This document shows positions 1 to 8,251 of a stretch of DNA of 64,000 nucleotides, in pieces. Numbering within the stretch: position 1 is the first letter of the stretch; every line of letters begins with the position of its first letter. A program made the translations under genes and the position numbers. The notes beneath the pieces are model-generated. The model saw only the letters and a program-made list of their open reading frames with translations, was not told the origin of the DNA and made no database searches. Origin of the DNA: Chitinophagaceae bacterium (lineage in GTDB: Bacteria > Bacteroidota > Bacteroidia > Chitinophagales > Chitinophagaceae); assembly GCA_019638595.1 (NCBI GenBank), contig JAHBTJ010000005.1, forward strand, positions 62,001-126,000. The letters run 5' to 3'.

Positions 1-215
1 AGGTAATGGCATGGGCCTACGAAAGACCTGATGGCGGAAGAGGTTTTGGCTTTACCGGAGGGCACGTGCATAATAACTGGAAAGTAGACGGTTTCAGAAA
101 GCTGGTGGTCAATGCGATAGCGTGGGTAGCGAAAATAGAAGTTCCCGATACAGGATTTGACACACCAACTCCCACCCGGGAAGAGTTGGATAAGTTATGT
201 AAGAATTCTAAATAA
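1..215 (+). CDS. ThuA-domain protein, C-terminal end (partial)
   Basis: Only the last 70 or so codons are in the window; the gene starts to the left of it. The visible part carries WAYERPDGGRGFGFTGGH followed by a segment ending AWVAKIEVP, which is the usual C-terminal end of ThuA-like (trehalose-utilisation type) domains, a glutamine-amidotransferase-like fold common in sugar-catabolic loci of Bacteroidota and Planctomycetes. The exact reaction of these proteins is not settled. The stop codon at 213-215 lies 4 bp before the duplicated target site of the mobile element that follows, so the gene was probably once close to, and perhaps co-transcribed with, the nitrilase gene. Family call from the recognised motif; substrate unknown. 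Confidence 0.8.
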   Translation, partial: VMAWAYERPDGGRGFGFTGGHVHNNWKVDGFRKLVVNAIAWVAKIEVPDTGFDTPTPTREELDKLCKNSK

Positions 216-219
216 GAAG

Positions 220-227
220 GAGATTCT
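220..227. repeat. Target site duplication, left copy
   Basis: GAGATTCT directly left of the element at 228-523. The identical sequence lies directly right of it at 524-531. Confidence 0.8.
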
Positions 228-523
228 GGGTACATTCCAAATTGTCGCATTGCCATACTTCATGTGGGCGGTGGGGACACCATAGCCGTCAACTTAAGCC
301 CGGAGGGCTTGAATTTGAATAGCCCCCAACAAAGTTGGGGGACAAAAATGTCAAGGTTTTGTTGAACCCCGTAGGGGTTCAATGTAAAAATTGTTGCGAA
401 TATACCACCGGTTGCACCGATGGCTATTCAAATTAAACCCCATTCGGGGTATTTGAGCGCTTAAGCTCTTTAAGTTGACGGCTATGGTGGGGACACCAAC
501 CGGCGACAATTTGGAATGCACCC
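228..523. mobile_element. MITE-like non-autonomous element with terminal inverted repeats
   Basis: A 296-bp element without a plausible gene. Its ends, 228-248 and 503-523, are inverted repeats matching at 20 of 21 positions (outer sequence GGGTACATTCC on the left, GGGTGCATTCC on the right when reversed). Identical 8-bp sequences GAGATTCT flank it at 220-227 and 524-531, as expected from transposition. Inside are further nested inverted repeats: 278-297 with 470-489 (20 bp perfect) and 312-324 with 422-434 (13 bp perfect), plus short hairpins at 297-309, 323-341, 362-382, 437-450 and 455-468. GGG ends and an 8-bp duplication recall IS1595/IS1016-type elements, but that assignment is inference; no transposase is present. 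Confidence 0.85.
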
Positions 524-531
524 GAGATTCT
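524..531. repeat. Target site duplication, right copy
   Basis: GAGATTCT directly right of the element, identical to 220-227. Removing the element and one copy would leave about 50 bp between the ThuA stop codon and the nitrilase start. Confidence 0.8.
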
Positions 532-564
532 TTATAGCTATCACTACGAGTAATGCATAATAAA

Positions 565-1341
565 ATGAAAGAAGTAAAAATAGCAATGGTGCAGATGCTG
601 GTAAAAGGGAATGATATAGCCTCCAACCTTGCCAATGCAGAAAGATGTTTGCAGGAGGCAGCGGCAAATGGTGCTGATATTGCCGTGTTACCGGAATGCA
701 TGGATATTGGCTGGACTCACCCGGGCAGCCGGGAGTTTGCCGGAACCATACCTGGCGGGGAGGTATTTAGCAGGCTAAGTACCGCTGCTGCCAAATGGAA
801 AATATTGGTGTGTTCGGGTCTTACTGAAAGGGATAACGACAAAGTATATAATACTGCCGTACTGATAGACAGCAATGGTGATTTGCTTTTAAAGCATCGT
901 AAGATCAATGAGCTGGATATCGGTAAGCCATATTATGCTACCGGCGACAGGATCAACACTGCGGATACAACATTTGGCCGCCTGGGGGTGATGATCTGCG
1001 CGGATGCGATCGTGGAAGACAGGTCTATTACAACCGCGCTGGCAAGGATGGAACCGGCTATTATCTTATCCCCCTGCGCCTGGGCTGTACCACCGGGCTA
1101 CGATAATAATATCCAGCCTTACGGCGATCTGTGGAGAGATGCCTATATGCCCATTGCGGAAAAATTTGCTACTTACATTATAGGCGTAAGCAATACCGGT
1201 CATATGGAAGCTGGCCCCTGGAAAGGCTGGGACTGTATCGGTGCTTCTATTGCGGTAGACAATACAGGAAAGCAAATGGTACAGTTGCCATTTGGGGTAA
1301 CTGCCCAGGCAATTGTGTATATACATTGCCAGATAAATTAA
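565..1341 (+). CDS. Carbon-nitrogen hydrolase (nitrilase superfamily)
   Basis: A cytosolic amidase/nitrilase-fold enzyme of about 258 residues, the normal size for the superfamily. The catalytic Glu-Lys-Cys triad is visible: E44 in VLPECMDIGW, K113 in KHRKINELD and C145 in GVMICADA (numbering from the ATG at 565). An in-frame ATG at 553 would add four residues; 565 was chosen because it places the first beta strand (VKIAMVQM) directly after the start, as in relatives. No signal peptide. The substrate, some C-N bond such as an amide or N-carbamoyl group, cannot be told from sequence. It lies between the mobile element and the FecR gene on the same strand and may have been co-transcribed with the ThuA gene before the insertion. 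Confidence 0.85.
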   Translation: MKEVKIAMVQMLVKGNDIASNLANAERCLQEAAANGADIAVLPECMDIGWTHPGSREFAGTIPGGEVFSRLSTAAAKWKILVCSGLTERDNDKVYNTAVLIDSNGDLLLKHRKINELDIGKPYYATGDRINTADTTFGRLGVMICADAIVEDRSITTALARMEPAIILSPCAWAVPPGYDNNIQPYGDLWRDAYMPIAEKFATYIIGVSNTGHMEAGPWKGWDCIGASIAVDNTGKQMVQLPFGVTAQAIVYIHCQIN

Positions 1342-1414
1342 GGGATCGGCATAAAGTTACTTTTTGCATGGGAAGTTTTGCAGCCCTGTACGTTTATACC
1401 ATAACAACTTATAC

Positions 1415-2635
1415 ATGGCATATATAGAACGGCAAATCGCGCAGTTGATCTTAAAATATTTTTCGGAGGAATTAAATACACTCGAAGAGGCGGAACTGGA
1501 AAGCTGGTTGGCTGCATCTCCCCGTAACCGCCGTTTTTTTGACGGGCTTAGTGAAGAAGATGATTTCATACGTTTACTGGCACAGGAAGAGCTGGACAGG
1601 GAGAACAAGATAGAGCAAAAAATACTTCAGAAAATACAGGAGAAAATACGAACCTCCGAAAAGGATGATGAGGATGGATTTATACCGGCTAAAATTTCGC
1701 GAATCAGCCGCAGTATATGGATCGCGGCTGCAAGTGTAATAATAGTGCTGGGCATTGGCATATATTTTTGGAGCAGGGCGGATGCGGCAAAACAGGATGG
1801 AAAGCCAACGCTGGTGAAAACCACTAACGATGTTTTACCGGGCAGCGATCGTGCAATACTTACTCTTTCTAACGGGCAGGAGATTGAATTAAATACAAAA
1901 GGCGGGGAAGTAATAATGGATGGAGAATTGCCTATAGCCAATAATGATGGGGAATTGAAGTATTCCGGATCTGGTAAAACGGTATACAATACCATGACCA
2001 CTCCTAACGGGGGACAATACAAAATTACCCTGTCGGATGGCAGCAAAGTATGGCTGAATGCCGCATCTTCTGTTACTTATCCTACTCATTTTGAGGGAAT
2101 GGCAAGAGAAGTAAGCATAACGGGAGAAGCCTATTTTGAAGTAGCGCACGATAAAACAAAACCGTTCATCGTACAAACTCCCGGCGGTTCGCGGGTAGAA
2201 GTACTGGGAACTCATTTTAATGTAAATGCTTATGGTGATGAAGCGTACCAAACAACAACCCTGGTAGAAGGAAAAGTAAGAGTGGCAAAGCTATCTGGAA
2301 CCGTACACCTGAAACCGGGATTCCAGGCAAAAGTAGCGAACGTTCAAGGTACGGATAGCAGTGAAGATATTACTGTTACGGAGGCAGATGTGGAAGAAGC
2401 GACGGGGTGGAAAAATAATTTATTTGTATTCAACAAGGCTGATATTCCTTTTATAATGCGGCAGTTGAGCAGGTGGTACGACCTGGATGTTACGTACAAA
2501 GGTGAAATTCCCAAAAGAAATTTTTTAGGAAAGATCCCAAGAAACATTCCTTTATCGCAAATGCTGAGCGCGTTAAAATTAGTAGGAGTGAATTTTGAAA
2601 TTAAGGATAAGACACTTATTGTATCCGGAACTTAA
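1415..2635 (+). CDS. FecR-family anti-sigma factor
   Basis: Inner-membrane signal transducer of the FecR type, about 406 residues. Order of parts: cytoplasmic N-terminal anti-sigma-like region (1-95, with an acidic helix around LNTLEEAELESWLAAS), one membrane helix (about 101-119, IWIAAASVIIVLGIGIYFW), periplasmic FecR domain (about 180-285, including SVTYPTHFEG and SITGEAYFEVAHD) and a C-terminal DUF4974-like STN-related domain (about 330-400). An upstream in-frame ATG at 1364 adds 17 residues unlike the family, so 1415 was chosen. Such proteins normally sit next to an ECF sigma-factor gene that they control; here the upstream neighbour is a nitrilase and no sigma gene is in the window. Downstream is a SusC with an STN domain, the expected signalling partner. 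Confidence 0.9.
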   Translation: MAYIERQIAQLILKYFSEELNTLEEAELESWLAASPRNRRFFDGLSEEDDFIRLLAQEELDRENKIEQKILQKIQEKIRTSEKDDEDGFIPAKISRISRSIWIAAASVIIVLGIGIYFWSRADAAKQDGKPTLVKTTNDVLPGSDRAILTLSNGQEIELNTKGGEVIMDGELPIANNDGELKYSGSGKTVYNTMTTPNGGQYKITLSDGSKVWLNAASSVTYPTHFEGMAREVSITGEAYFEVAHDKTKPFIVQTPGGSRVEVLGTHFNVNAYGDEAYQTTTLVEGKVRVAKLSGTVHLKPGFQAKVANVQGTDSSEDITVTEADVEEATGWKNNLFVFNKADIPFIMRQLSRWYDLDVTYKGEIPKRNFLGKIPRNIPLSQMLSALKLVGVNFEIKDKTLIVSGT

Positions 2636-2692
2636 ATAAATGAAACAGATATGTACCTGGTATAAGAAAATAGTTTGACCGGCTAAAGTAAA

Positions 2693-2718
2693 CCGCCCCG
2701 GTGTGCAGACCGGGGCGG
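2693..2718. other. GC-rich hairpin between fecR and susC
   Basis: A perfect 10-bp stem (CCGCCCCGGT, 2693-2702, with ACCGGGGCGG, 2709-2718) and a 6-nt loop. No T-run follows, so it is not a classical terminator; it may stabilise or attenuate the transcript that enters susC. A 10-bp palindrome GTTGATCAAC lies at 2727-2736. Confidence 0.5.
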
Positions 2719-2791
2719 CGGAAATGGTTGATCAACAATAGTAACATTTAGCAAAGCCACTTTATTGTTAAACCAAAACTGAAACAAAAGT

Positions 2792-5700
2792 ATGCAAAAA
2801 CATGCATTTTTTGTCTGGGTTTTACAACATTGTAAATCCAGAGCAATCACTAAATCTTTGTTAGTGATGAAACTAACTACTGCGATACTGATCAGCTTTA
2901 TTTTAAATGCCAGCGCCAACGGCATTTCTCAAACAGTTACCTTCAGCGGAAAAAATGTTCCCTTTGAGAAGGTGCTTAACGCGGTTGAGAAGCAAGCGAA
3001 CGTATTCTTTTTTTATGATGCCGAACTGCTGAAGCTGGCGAAGCCTGTAACCATAAAAGTTTCGCAGGTTGAGGTAAAAGATTTTCTAAATACGCTGTTT
3101 AAAGAGCAGCCGCTGGAGTATCATATGGATAACCAGTTGGTGGTAGTCACAAAGAAAAAAAATGCCGGCATCGCTATTGCGGAAGAAAAAAGTGTACCCG
3201 GCTTACTCCAGGAGCCGCCGCCTGTTTTGATCAGGGGACGTATAACGAACGAAACCGGGGATCCTGTTATGGCATCTGTTGTAGTAAAAGGAACTTCAAC
3301 AGGTACTACTTCTAACAGCAACGGCTACTTTGAGTTAACCGTTCCTTCTGTTCCGGCTACGCTGGTTATCACCGGGGTTAATATAGAAACCAAAGAAGTA
3401 GCAGTAGACGGAAGCGCCGACAAACTGCATACCATTTCGGTAAATACAAAAATTATCGAAGGCCTGGAAACAGTAATAACCGGTTACTCTTCCCAACGGA
3501 AAAAAGATATTATCGGGGCTGTTGCAGTGGTAGATGTAAAAGCATTGAAATCCATTCCGGCCGGTTCGGCTTTGCAGGCATTGCAGGGACAGGCTGCCGG
3601 TGTTAATATCATTAGCTCAGGCTCTCCCGGTTATGCCAGTAATATAAGGATTCGTGGTATCACCTCCATGGAAAATACGAATCCGCTTGTGCTTATTGAC
3701 GGTGTACAGGGTAATATCAATGATATTCCCGGTGATGATGTGGAATCTATCCAGGTATTAAAAGATGCCGGCGCGGCCGCTATTTACGGGGTTCGTGGCG
3801 CTAATGGAGTCATCGTTGTTACTACCAAAAAAGGAAAATCGGGTAGGATGCAAACTACGTATGACGCTTACTATGGCATACAAACTCCTGCTGCCAGAGA
3901 TGCTAACATGATGAGTCCCCGGGAGTATGCAGAAACATTCAATAAGCTCAATCCTACCAATAGCCCGTTTTTAAATGGTCTTCCCGAGTACGCGTGGAGA
4001 GGCCCTACTCCTTCCGGTATTGGTTATGGTATTGCCAATGCAGGTGATCCTGCTGTAGACCCTTCAAAGTATTACCTTGACATGTCCAACCCTGCTTCTA
4101 ATTATCTTATTCAGAAATTAAACTGGGATGGCAATGGAACCGACTGGTTTAATGAGATCTTTAGCCCGGCCCCGATGATGAATCATAATCTTTCTGTTAG
4201 CGGCGGAAGTGACAGGGCTATTTATATGCTTTCTATGGGGTATATGAATCAACAGGGTACCCTGCTGAATACCTATATGAAGAGATATTCGGTACGTGCC
4301 AATACACAATTTAAACTGAGGGATAATATCCGCATAGGTGAGAATATATACCTGATGTACCGTGACAATCCACAGGAAAATCCTAATCACCCTTATTTGG
4401 CTATTAATAATGCACGTGCTACCCACAGGTTTCTTCCCGTTTATGATATTATGGGCAATTTTGGAGGTGGTTATGCCGGTGCGCCGTTATTCGGAGGAGC
4501 AGGTAACCCTTATGCCATGCGTGCAGGAGCAGCCAATAACAGGAGCCGCGAAATGGCTATAACCGGTAATGTGTTCGCTGAAATTGATTTCTTTAAGGAT
4601 CTCACTTTTAGAACAAGCTTTGGCGGAAACGTGAATAATTTTTATCGCCAGACTTACACGCCACCGCAATACTGGCATGGTGAGCAATTTCAAAACAGGA
4701 ATCAGTTGGATGAAAATAGCGGATACAATGCGCTAACCATGTGGACCAACACATTGACCTATAAGAAAACTTTTGGTAATCATAATCTCACTGCACTGGC
4801 CGGAACAGAAGCGATCAGGATGACCGGCCGTAATCAAACCGGTAGCAGGCAGGGATTTGCGTTTGAGGACTATAATCTCCTGGTGCTGAACTTCGGACAA
4901 TTCAATTTTAGCAATGGAAGCGGTGAGCAGGACGACGCTTTCTTTTCTGTGTTCGGACGAGTGGATTATTCTTACGATGACAGGTATTTGTTAGGGTTGA
5001 CACTGCGCAGAGACGGATCATCAAGATTTGGTCCGCAAACCAGGTATGGTACCTTCCCTTCTGTCACTGCCGGTTGGAGGATCAGCAATGAGAAGTTTAT
5101 GCAGAATATTTACTGGATCAACGATCTTAAGCTGAGAGCCAGTTATGGAATATTGGGAAATGCTAATAATGTTACCAGCTTTAACTACTCCACGTTTTAT
5201 ACGCAGGATCTTAGCTCCTCTTATTATGACATTGATGGAACCGGTACAAGCGCTGTGTTGGGATACCGTCCTAATAATATCGGAAACCCCGCAGCGCAAT
5301 GGGAGAAAAATATCGTTACCAATATAGGTCTTGATGCGACTTTATTTAATAGCAGGCTGGATTTCTCTATTGAGTATTTTGATAAAACAATCTCAGGATT
5401 GCTATTTCCTCTGCCCCTGCCTTCAAGTATTATAGGAACAGCCGGTTCACCTACTGTGAACCTGGGAAATATTAAAAATACAGGTGTTGAGATAGCTGCT
5501 ACCTATCATGCCAGGTTTGGTAATGATATGCGCCTGGATATCGGGGCGAACTTCACCACCTACAAAAATCTGATTGACCATATTCCTGGTACTTCAGGAT
5601 ACGTTGATCCCCCCTGGACTCCCGGAAACAGTGTGCGTAACCAGGTGGGGCAGGCTGTTGGTTCGTTCTTCGGATATGATATAGTGGGATTGTTCCAGGA

Positions 5701-6325
5701 TGCCGGTGATGTAAGCAGATCACCTACACAGGATGGCGCTGCTCCGGGCAGGTTCAAATACAGGGATGTAAACAGCGATGGTGTGATCACTCCTGATGAT
5801 CGTACCTTCATCGGTAATCCTAATCCTGATTTTGTGTATGGAGTGAACCTCGGGTTTTCCTATAAAAAATTCGACCTGTCTGCGGTTTTCTATGGCTCAC
5901 ATGGCAATGATATATGGAACGAATCACGCAGGTGGACTGATTTTCCTTATGGAAACAGTTGGAACTTTAGCAGAAGATTATTGGATGCATGGACTCCTCA
6001 GCATACTAACACCAATCAACCCATAGCAGAAACAACCCCGAATTTCAGTGCGGCAAATGTGCCCAATACCTATTTCATTGAAGATGGCTCTTATTTAAAG
6101 ATGAGATCATTATTGCTTGGGTATAATATTGATGCAAATGTGTTGAAAAAGGCTGGTATTAACAGGCTCCGCGTTTATGTACAGGGCTCTAATTTGTTTA
6201 CGCTTACCAAATATACCGGATCTGACCCTGAAATTACCAGCTATAGAACATTGACATTTGGTATTGATGAAGGATTCTACCCGAATTCGAGAATAATACT
6301 TGTTGGCCTTAATGTTGGATTTTAA
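2792..6325 (+). CDS. SusC/RagA-family TonB-dependent transporter with STN domain
   Basis: Outer-membrane active importer, 1177 residues. Order: N-terminal extension and signal peptide (hydrophobic stretch within MKLTTAILISFILNASANG, residues 26-44), an STN domain (about 48-125), a carboxypeptidase-regulatory-like beta-sandwich (about 147-230, ILIRGRITNETGDPV type), the plug (about 235-360, with ANGVIVVTTKKGKSG) and a large beta-barrel ending in an aromatic residue (GLNVGF). The STN domain indicates a transducer that signals to a FecR-type anti-sigma factor, matching the gene 156 bp upstream. Family members feed oligosaccharides or peptides through a SusD lid, and the next gene is that lid. 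An inner ATG at 2867 starts directly at the hydrophobic stretch and is an alternative start. Confidence 0.95.
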   Translation: MQKHAFFVWVLQHCKSRAITKSLLVMKLTTAILISFILNASANGISQTVTFSGKNVPFEKVLNAVEKQANVFFFYDAELLKLAKPVTIKVSQVEVKDFLNTLFKEQPLEYHMDNQLVVVTKKKNAGIAIAEEKSVPGLLQEPPPVLIRGRITNETGDPVMASVVVKGTSTGTTSNSNGYFELTVPSVPATLVITGVNIETKEVAVDGSADKLHTISVNTKIIEGLETVITGYSSQRKKDIIGAVAVVDVKALKSIPAGSALQALQGQAAGVNIISSGSPGYASNIRIRGITSMENTNPLVLIDGVQGNINDIPGDDVESIQVLKDAGAAAIYGVRGANGVIVVTTKKGKSGRMQTTYDAYYGIQTPAARDANMMSPREYAETFNKLNPTNSPFLNGLPEYAWRGPTPSGIGYGIANAGDPAVDPSKYYLDMSNPASNYLIQKLNWDGNGTDWFNEIFSPAPMMNHNLSVSGGSDRAIYMLSMGYMNQQGTLLNTYMKRYSVRANTQFKLRDNIRIGENIYLMYRDNPQENPNHPYLAINNARATHRFLPVYDIMGNFGGGYAGAPLFGGAGNPYAMRAGAANNRSREMAITGNVFAEIDFFKDLTFRTSFGGNVNNFYRQTYTPPQYWHGEQFQNRNQLDENSGYNALTMWTNTLTYKKTFGNHNLTALAGTEAIRMTGRNQTGSRQGFAFEDYNLLVLNFGQFNFSNGSGEQDDAFFSVFGRVDYSYDDRYLLGLTLRRDGSSRFGPQTRYGTFPSVTAGWRISNEKFMQNIYWINDLKLRASYGILGNANNVTSFNYSTFYTQDLSSSYYDIDGTGTSAVLGYRPNNIGNPAAQWEKNIVTNIGLDATLFNSRLDFSIEYFDKTISGLLFPLPLPSSIIGTAGSPTVNLGNIKNTGVEIAATYHARFGNDMRLDIGANFTTYKNLIDHIPGTSGYVDPPWTPGNSVRNQVGQAVGSFFGYDIVGLFQDAGDVSRSPTQDGAAPGRFKYRDVNSDGVITPDDRTFIGNPNPDFVYGVNLGFSYKKFDLSAVFYGSHGNDIWNESRRWTDFPYGNSWNFSRRLLDAWTPQHTNTNQPIAETTPNFSAANVPNTYFIEDGSYLKMRSLLLGYNIDANVLKKAGINRLRVYVQGSNLFTLTKYTGSDPEITSYRTLTFGIDEGFYPNSRIILVGLNVGF

Positions 6326-6352
6326 TATTTATAATATTAAAAAATATTCAAA

Positions 6353-8167
6353 ATGAAACTGACTAAAAATAAATTAATACTTGCAGCGGGCCTGGCGGCA
6401 TTGTTCATTTTTGCGGGCTCATGTAATAAATCCTATCTTGAAAGAGTGCCTATAGCCGGTATCAGTGAGAATACGCTGCTGACAAAACATGGTGTAGAGG
6501 GGTTATTAATAGGAACCTATTCAATTCTTAACGGCACGGCACGGTTCAATGCCAACGACTTTAATAATGGTATATCTAATTCTTTGGTAGCCGGCATTGC
6601 ATCAGATGATGCGAAAAAAGGATGTATTTATTTTGCCGGCCCTGAATGGGATGCGATAGAAAATTACACTGTGAACCCGACGCTGGTGCATATTGCAGAC
6701 AGATGGAAATCTATTTATACCGGTGTGCATCGTGCAAATGAAACCATCCGGTTTTTAAATAAACTCCCTGAAGGAGTGTTCACAGCCGAAGAAGCGTTAC
6801 AGGTATTGGCCGAAGCCCGTTTCCTGCGTGGTGTGTATCATTTTGAAGCCGTAAAACTGTGGAGGAACATACCGTATATTGATGAGTCAGTAGTTTTTGG
6901 CGCTGATGATATTTTCAAAAGCAATCAAACGGTGCCGTGGTCGTCTATTGAGTCCGACTTCGAATTTGCAGCAAATAATCTTTCGGCTGTAAAAGCTAAT
7001 ATAGGAAGAGCCAATAAATGGGCAGCCAAATCTTTCCTTGCAAAAACCTATATGTTCCAGAATAAGTGGACCGAAGCAAAACCCGTTCTGGAAGATATAA
7101 TCGCCAACGGTGTAACCAGCAATGGTACAAAATATAAATTGGTGGATAAATACGGAGATACCTGGAATCCCAGGACTAAAAACAGCTCCGAGTCGGTATT
7201 TGCCGTGCAAATGGCCGCGGTGCCTAATGATGGAGGATATAACGGTTTTGCAGGCGAGGCTTTAACAACTCCTGTTCCTTATGGGGGTAACTGGTATCAG
7301 CCTTCTTTTAACCTGGTTAATTCCTTTAAAACAGATGCTGTAAAAGGACTACCGTTGCTCACTACCTTTAATGATGTGCCGATGCACAGCGATATGGGAC
7401 TCGGGCTCACTGATCCTTTCACTCCCTATGGCGGCACTATTGATGCCCGTCTCGACTGGACAGTAGGGAGAAGAGGAATTCCATATCTTGACTGGGGCGT
7501 TTTTGACCTTTCTTTTTTACTTTCCCAGGATGGCGGACCTTATTGCCACATAAAAAGCGCCTTCTGGGAAAAAGATAAAGCCACTAGCTTAGGATCTTTT
7601 GAAGGATGGGCATTCGTTACTTCAACTAACTATACCATGATCCGTTTTGCGGATGTATTGTTATGGGCAGCAGAATGTGAAGTGGAGATCGGAAGCCTTC
7701 CTAAAGCGGAAGAGTATGTGAACATTGTACGTGCGAGGGCAGCCAATCCTGCCGGATTTGTAAAGACTTATATTGATAATAACAATCCACAAGGTGGATT
7801 CACTAATATTCCTGCTGCAAATTACTTTGTAGGATTATACAACGGTGAGTTTGCAGCCAGCGGAAAGGAGTTCGCCCGCGAATCTGTACGCTTCGAACGC
7901 AAACTCGAATTCGGTATGGAAGGCGTTCGTTTCTTCGATTTACAACGGTATGACCTTCAGCAACCCGGTTATATGGGGAACCTGCTGGATGCTTATAATG
8001 CTGATGAAAATCGGTTTTATATGGATTTAACCGGCCAACCTTACCAGATCACTCAGGGAGCCCATTTTACAAAGGGTAAATGTGAAGTGCTTCCCATTCC
8101 GCAAAGGGAAATTGACCTGAGCGTGGTGAACGGACAATCTGTGTTGAAACAGAATAACGGCTACTGA
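6353..8167 (+). CDS. SusD/RagB-family outer-membrane lipoprotein
   Basis: Surface lipoprotein that forms the substrate-binding lid of the SusC channel encoded 27 bp upstream. A lipoprotein signal peptide is clear: positively charged start, hydrophobic core and lipobox AGSC followed by NKSYLE. The N-terminal half has the TPR-like helices of the family (AEARFLRGVYHFEAVKLW), and the C-terminal end has the usual LPIPQREIDLS and QNNGY motifs. Length (604 residues) is normal. The SusC/SusD pair is certain; the ligand is not predictable from sequence, and no glycoside hydrolase lies beside it to give a hint. Confidence 0.95.
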   Translation: MKLTKNKLILAAGLAALFIFAGSCNKSYLERVPIAGISENTLLTKHGVEGLLIGTYSILNGTARFNANDFNNGISNSLVAGIASDDAKKGCIYFAGPEWDAIENYTVNPTLVHIADRWKSIYTGVHRANETIRFLNKLPEGVFTAEEALQVLAEARFLRGVYHFEAVKLWRNIPYIDESVVFGADDIFKSNQTVPWSSIESDFEFAANNLSAVKANIGRANKWAAKSFLAKTYMFQNKWTEAKPVLEDIIANGVTSNGTKYKLVDKYGDTWNPRTKNSSESVFAVQMAAVPNDGGYNGFAGEALTTPVPYGGNWYQPSFNLVNSFKTDAVKGLPLLTTFNDVPMHSDMGLGLTDPFTPYGGTIDARLDWTVGRRGIPYLDWGVFDLSFLLSQDGGPYCHIKSAFWEKDKATSLGSFEGWAFVTSTNYTMIRFADVLLWAAECEVEIGSLPKAEEYVNIVRARAANPAGFVKTYIDNNNPQGGFTNIPAANYFVGLYNGEFAASGKEFARESVRFERKLEFGMEGVRFFDLQRYDLQQPGYMGNLLDAYNADENRFYMDLTGQPYQITQGAHFTKGKCEVLPIPQREIDLSVVNGQSVLKQNNGY

Positions 8168-8189
8168 TAATATCATTTCTGATAAAATG

Positions 8190-8226
8190 ATCATCATCCA
8201 TTACAACCATAGTAATGGATGATGAT
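8190..8226 (+). terminator. Strong hairpin after susD
   Basis: A perfect 15-bp stem (8190-8204 with 8212-8226) and a 7-nt loop, 22 bp after the susD stop codon, followed by TTATAAATCTTTTT. It looks like a full or partial intrinsic terminator that separates fecR-susC-susD from the hydrolase genes downstream or lowers their expression. Confidence 0.65.
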
Positions 8227-8251
8227 TTATAAATCTTTTTAAATAAGCTAA

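Noticed and set aside
1364-1414. Upstream ATG giving a longer FecR
   Set aside because: The 17 added residues do not resemble the family N-terminus, and the ATG at 1415 fits well.
2693-2718. Hairpin as an intrinsic terminator of fecR
   Set aside because: Strong stem but no T-run after it; listed as a structural feature only.
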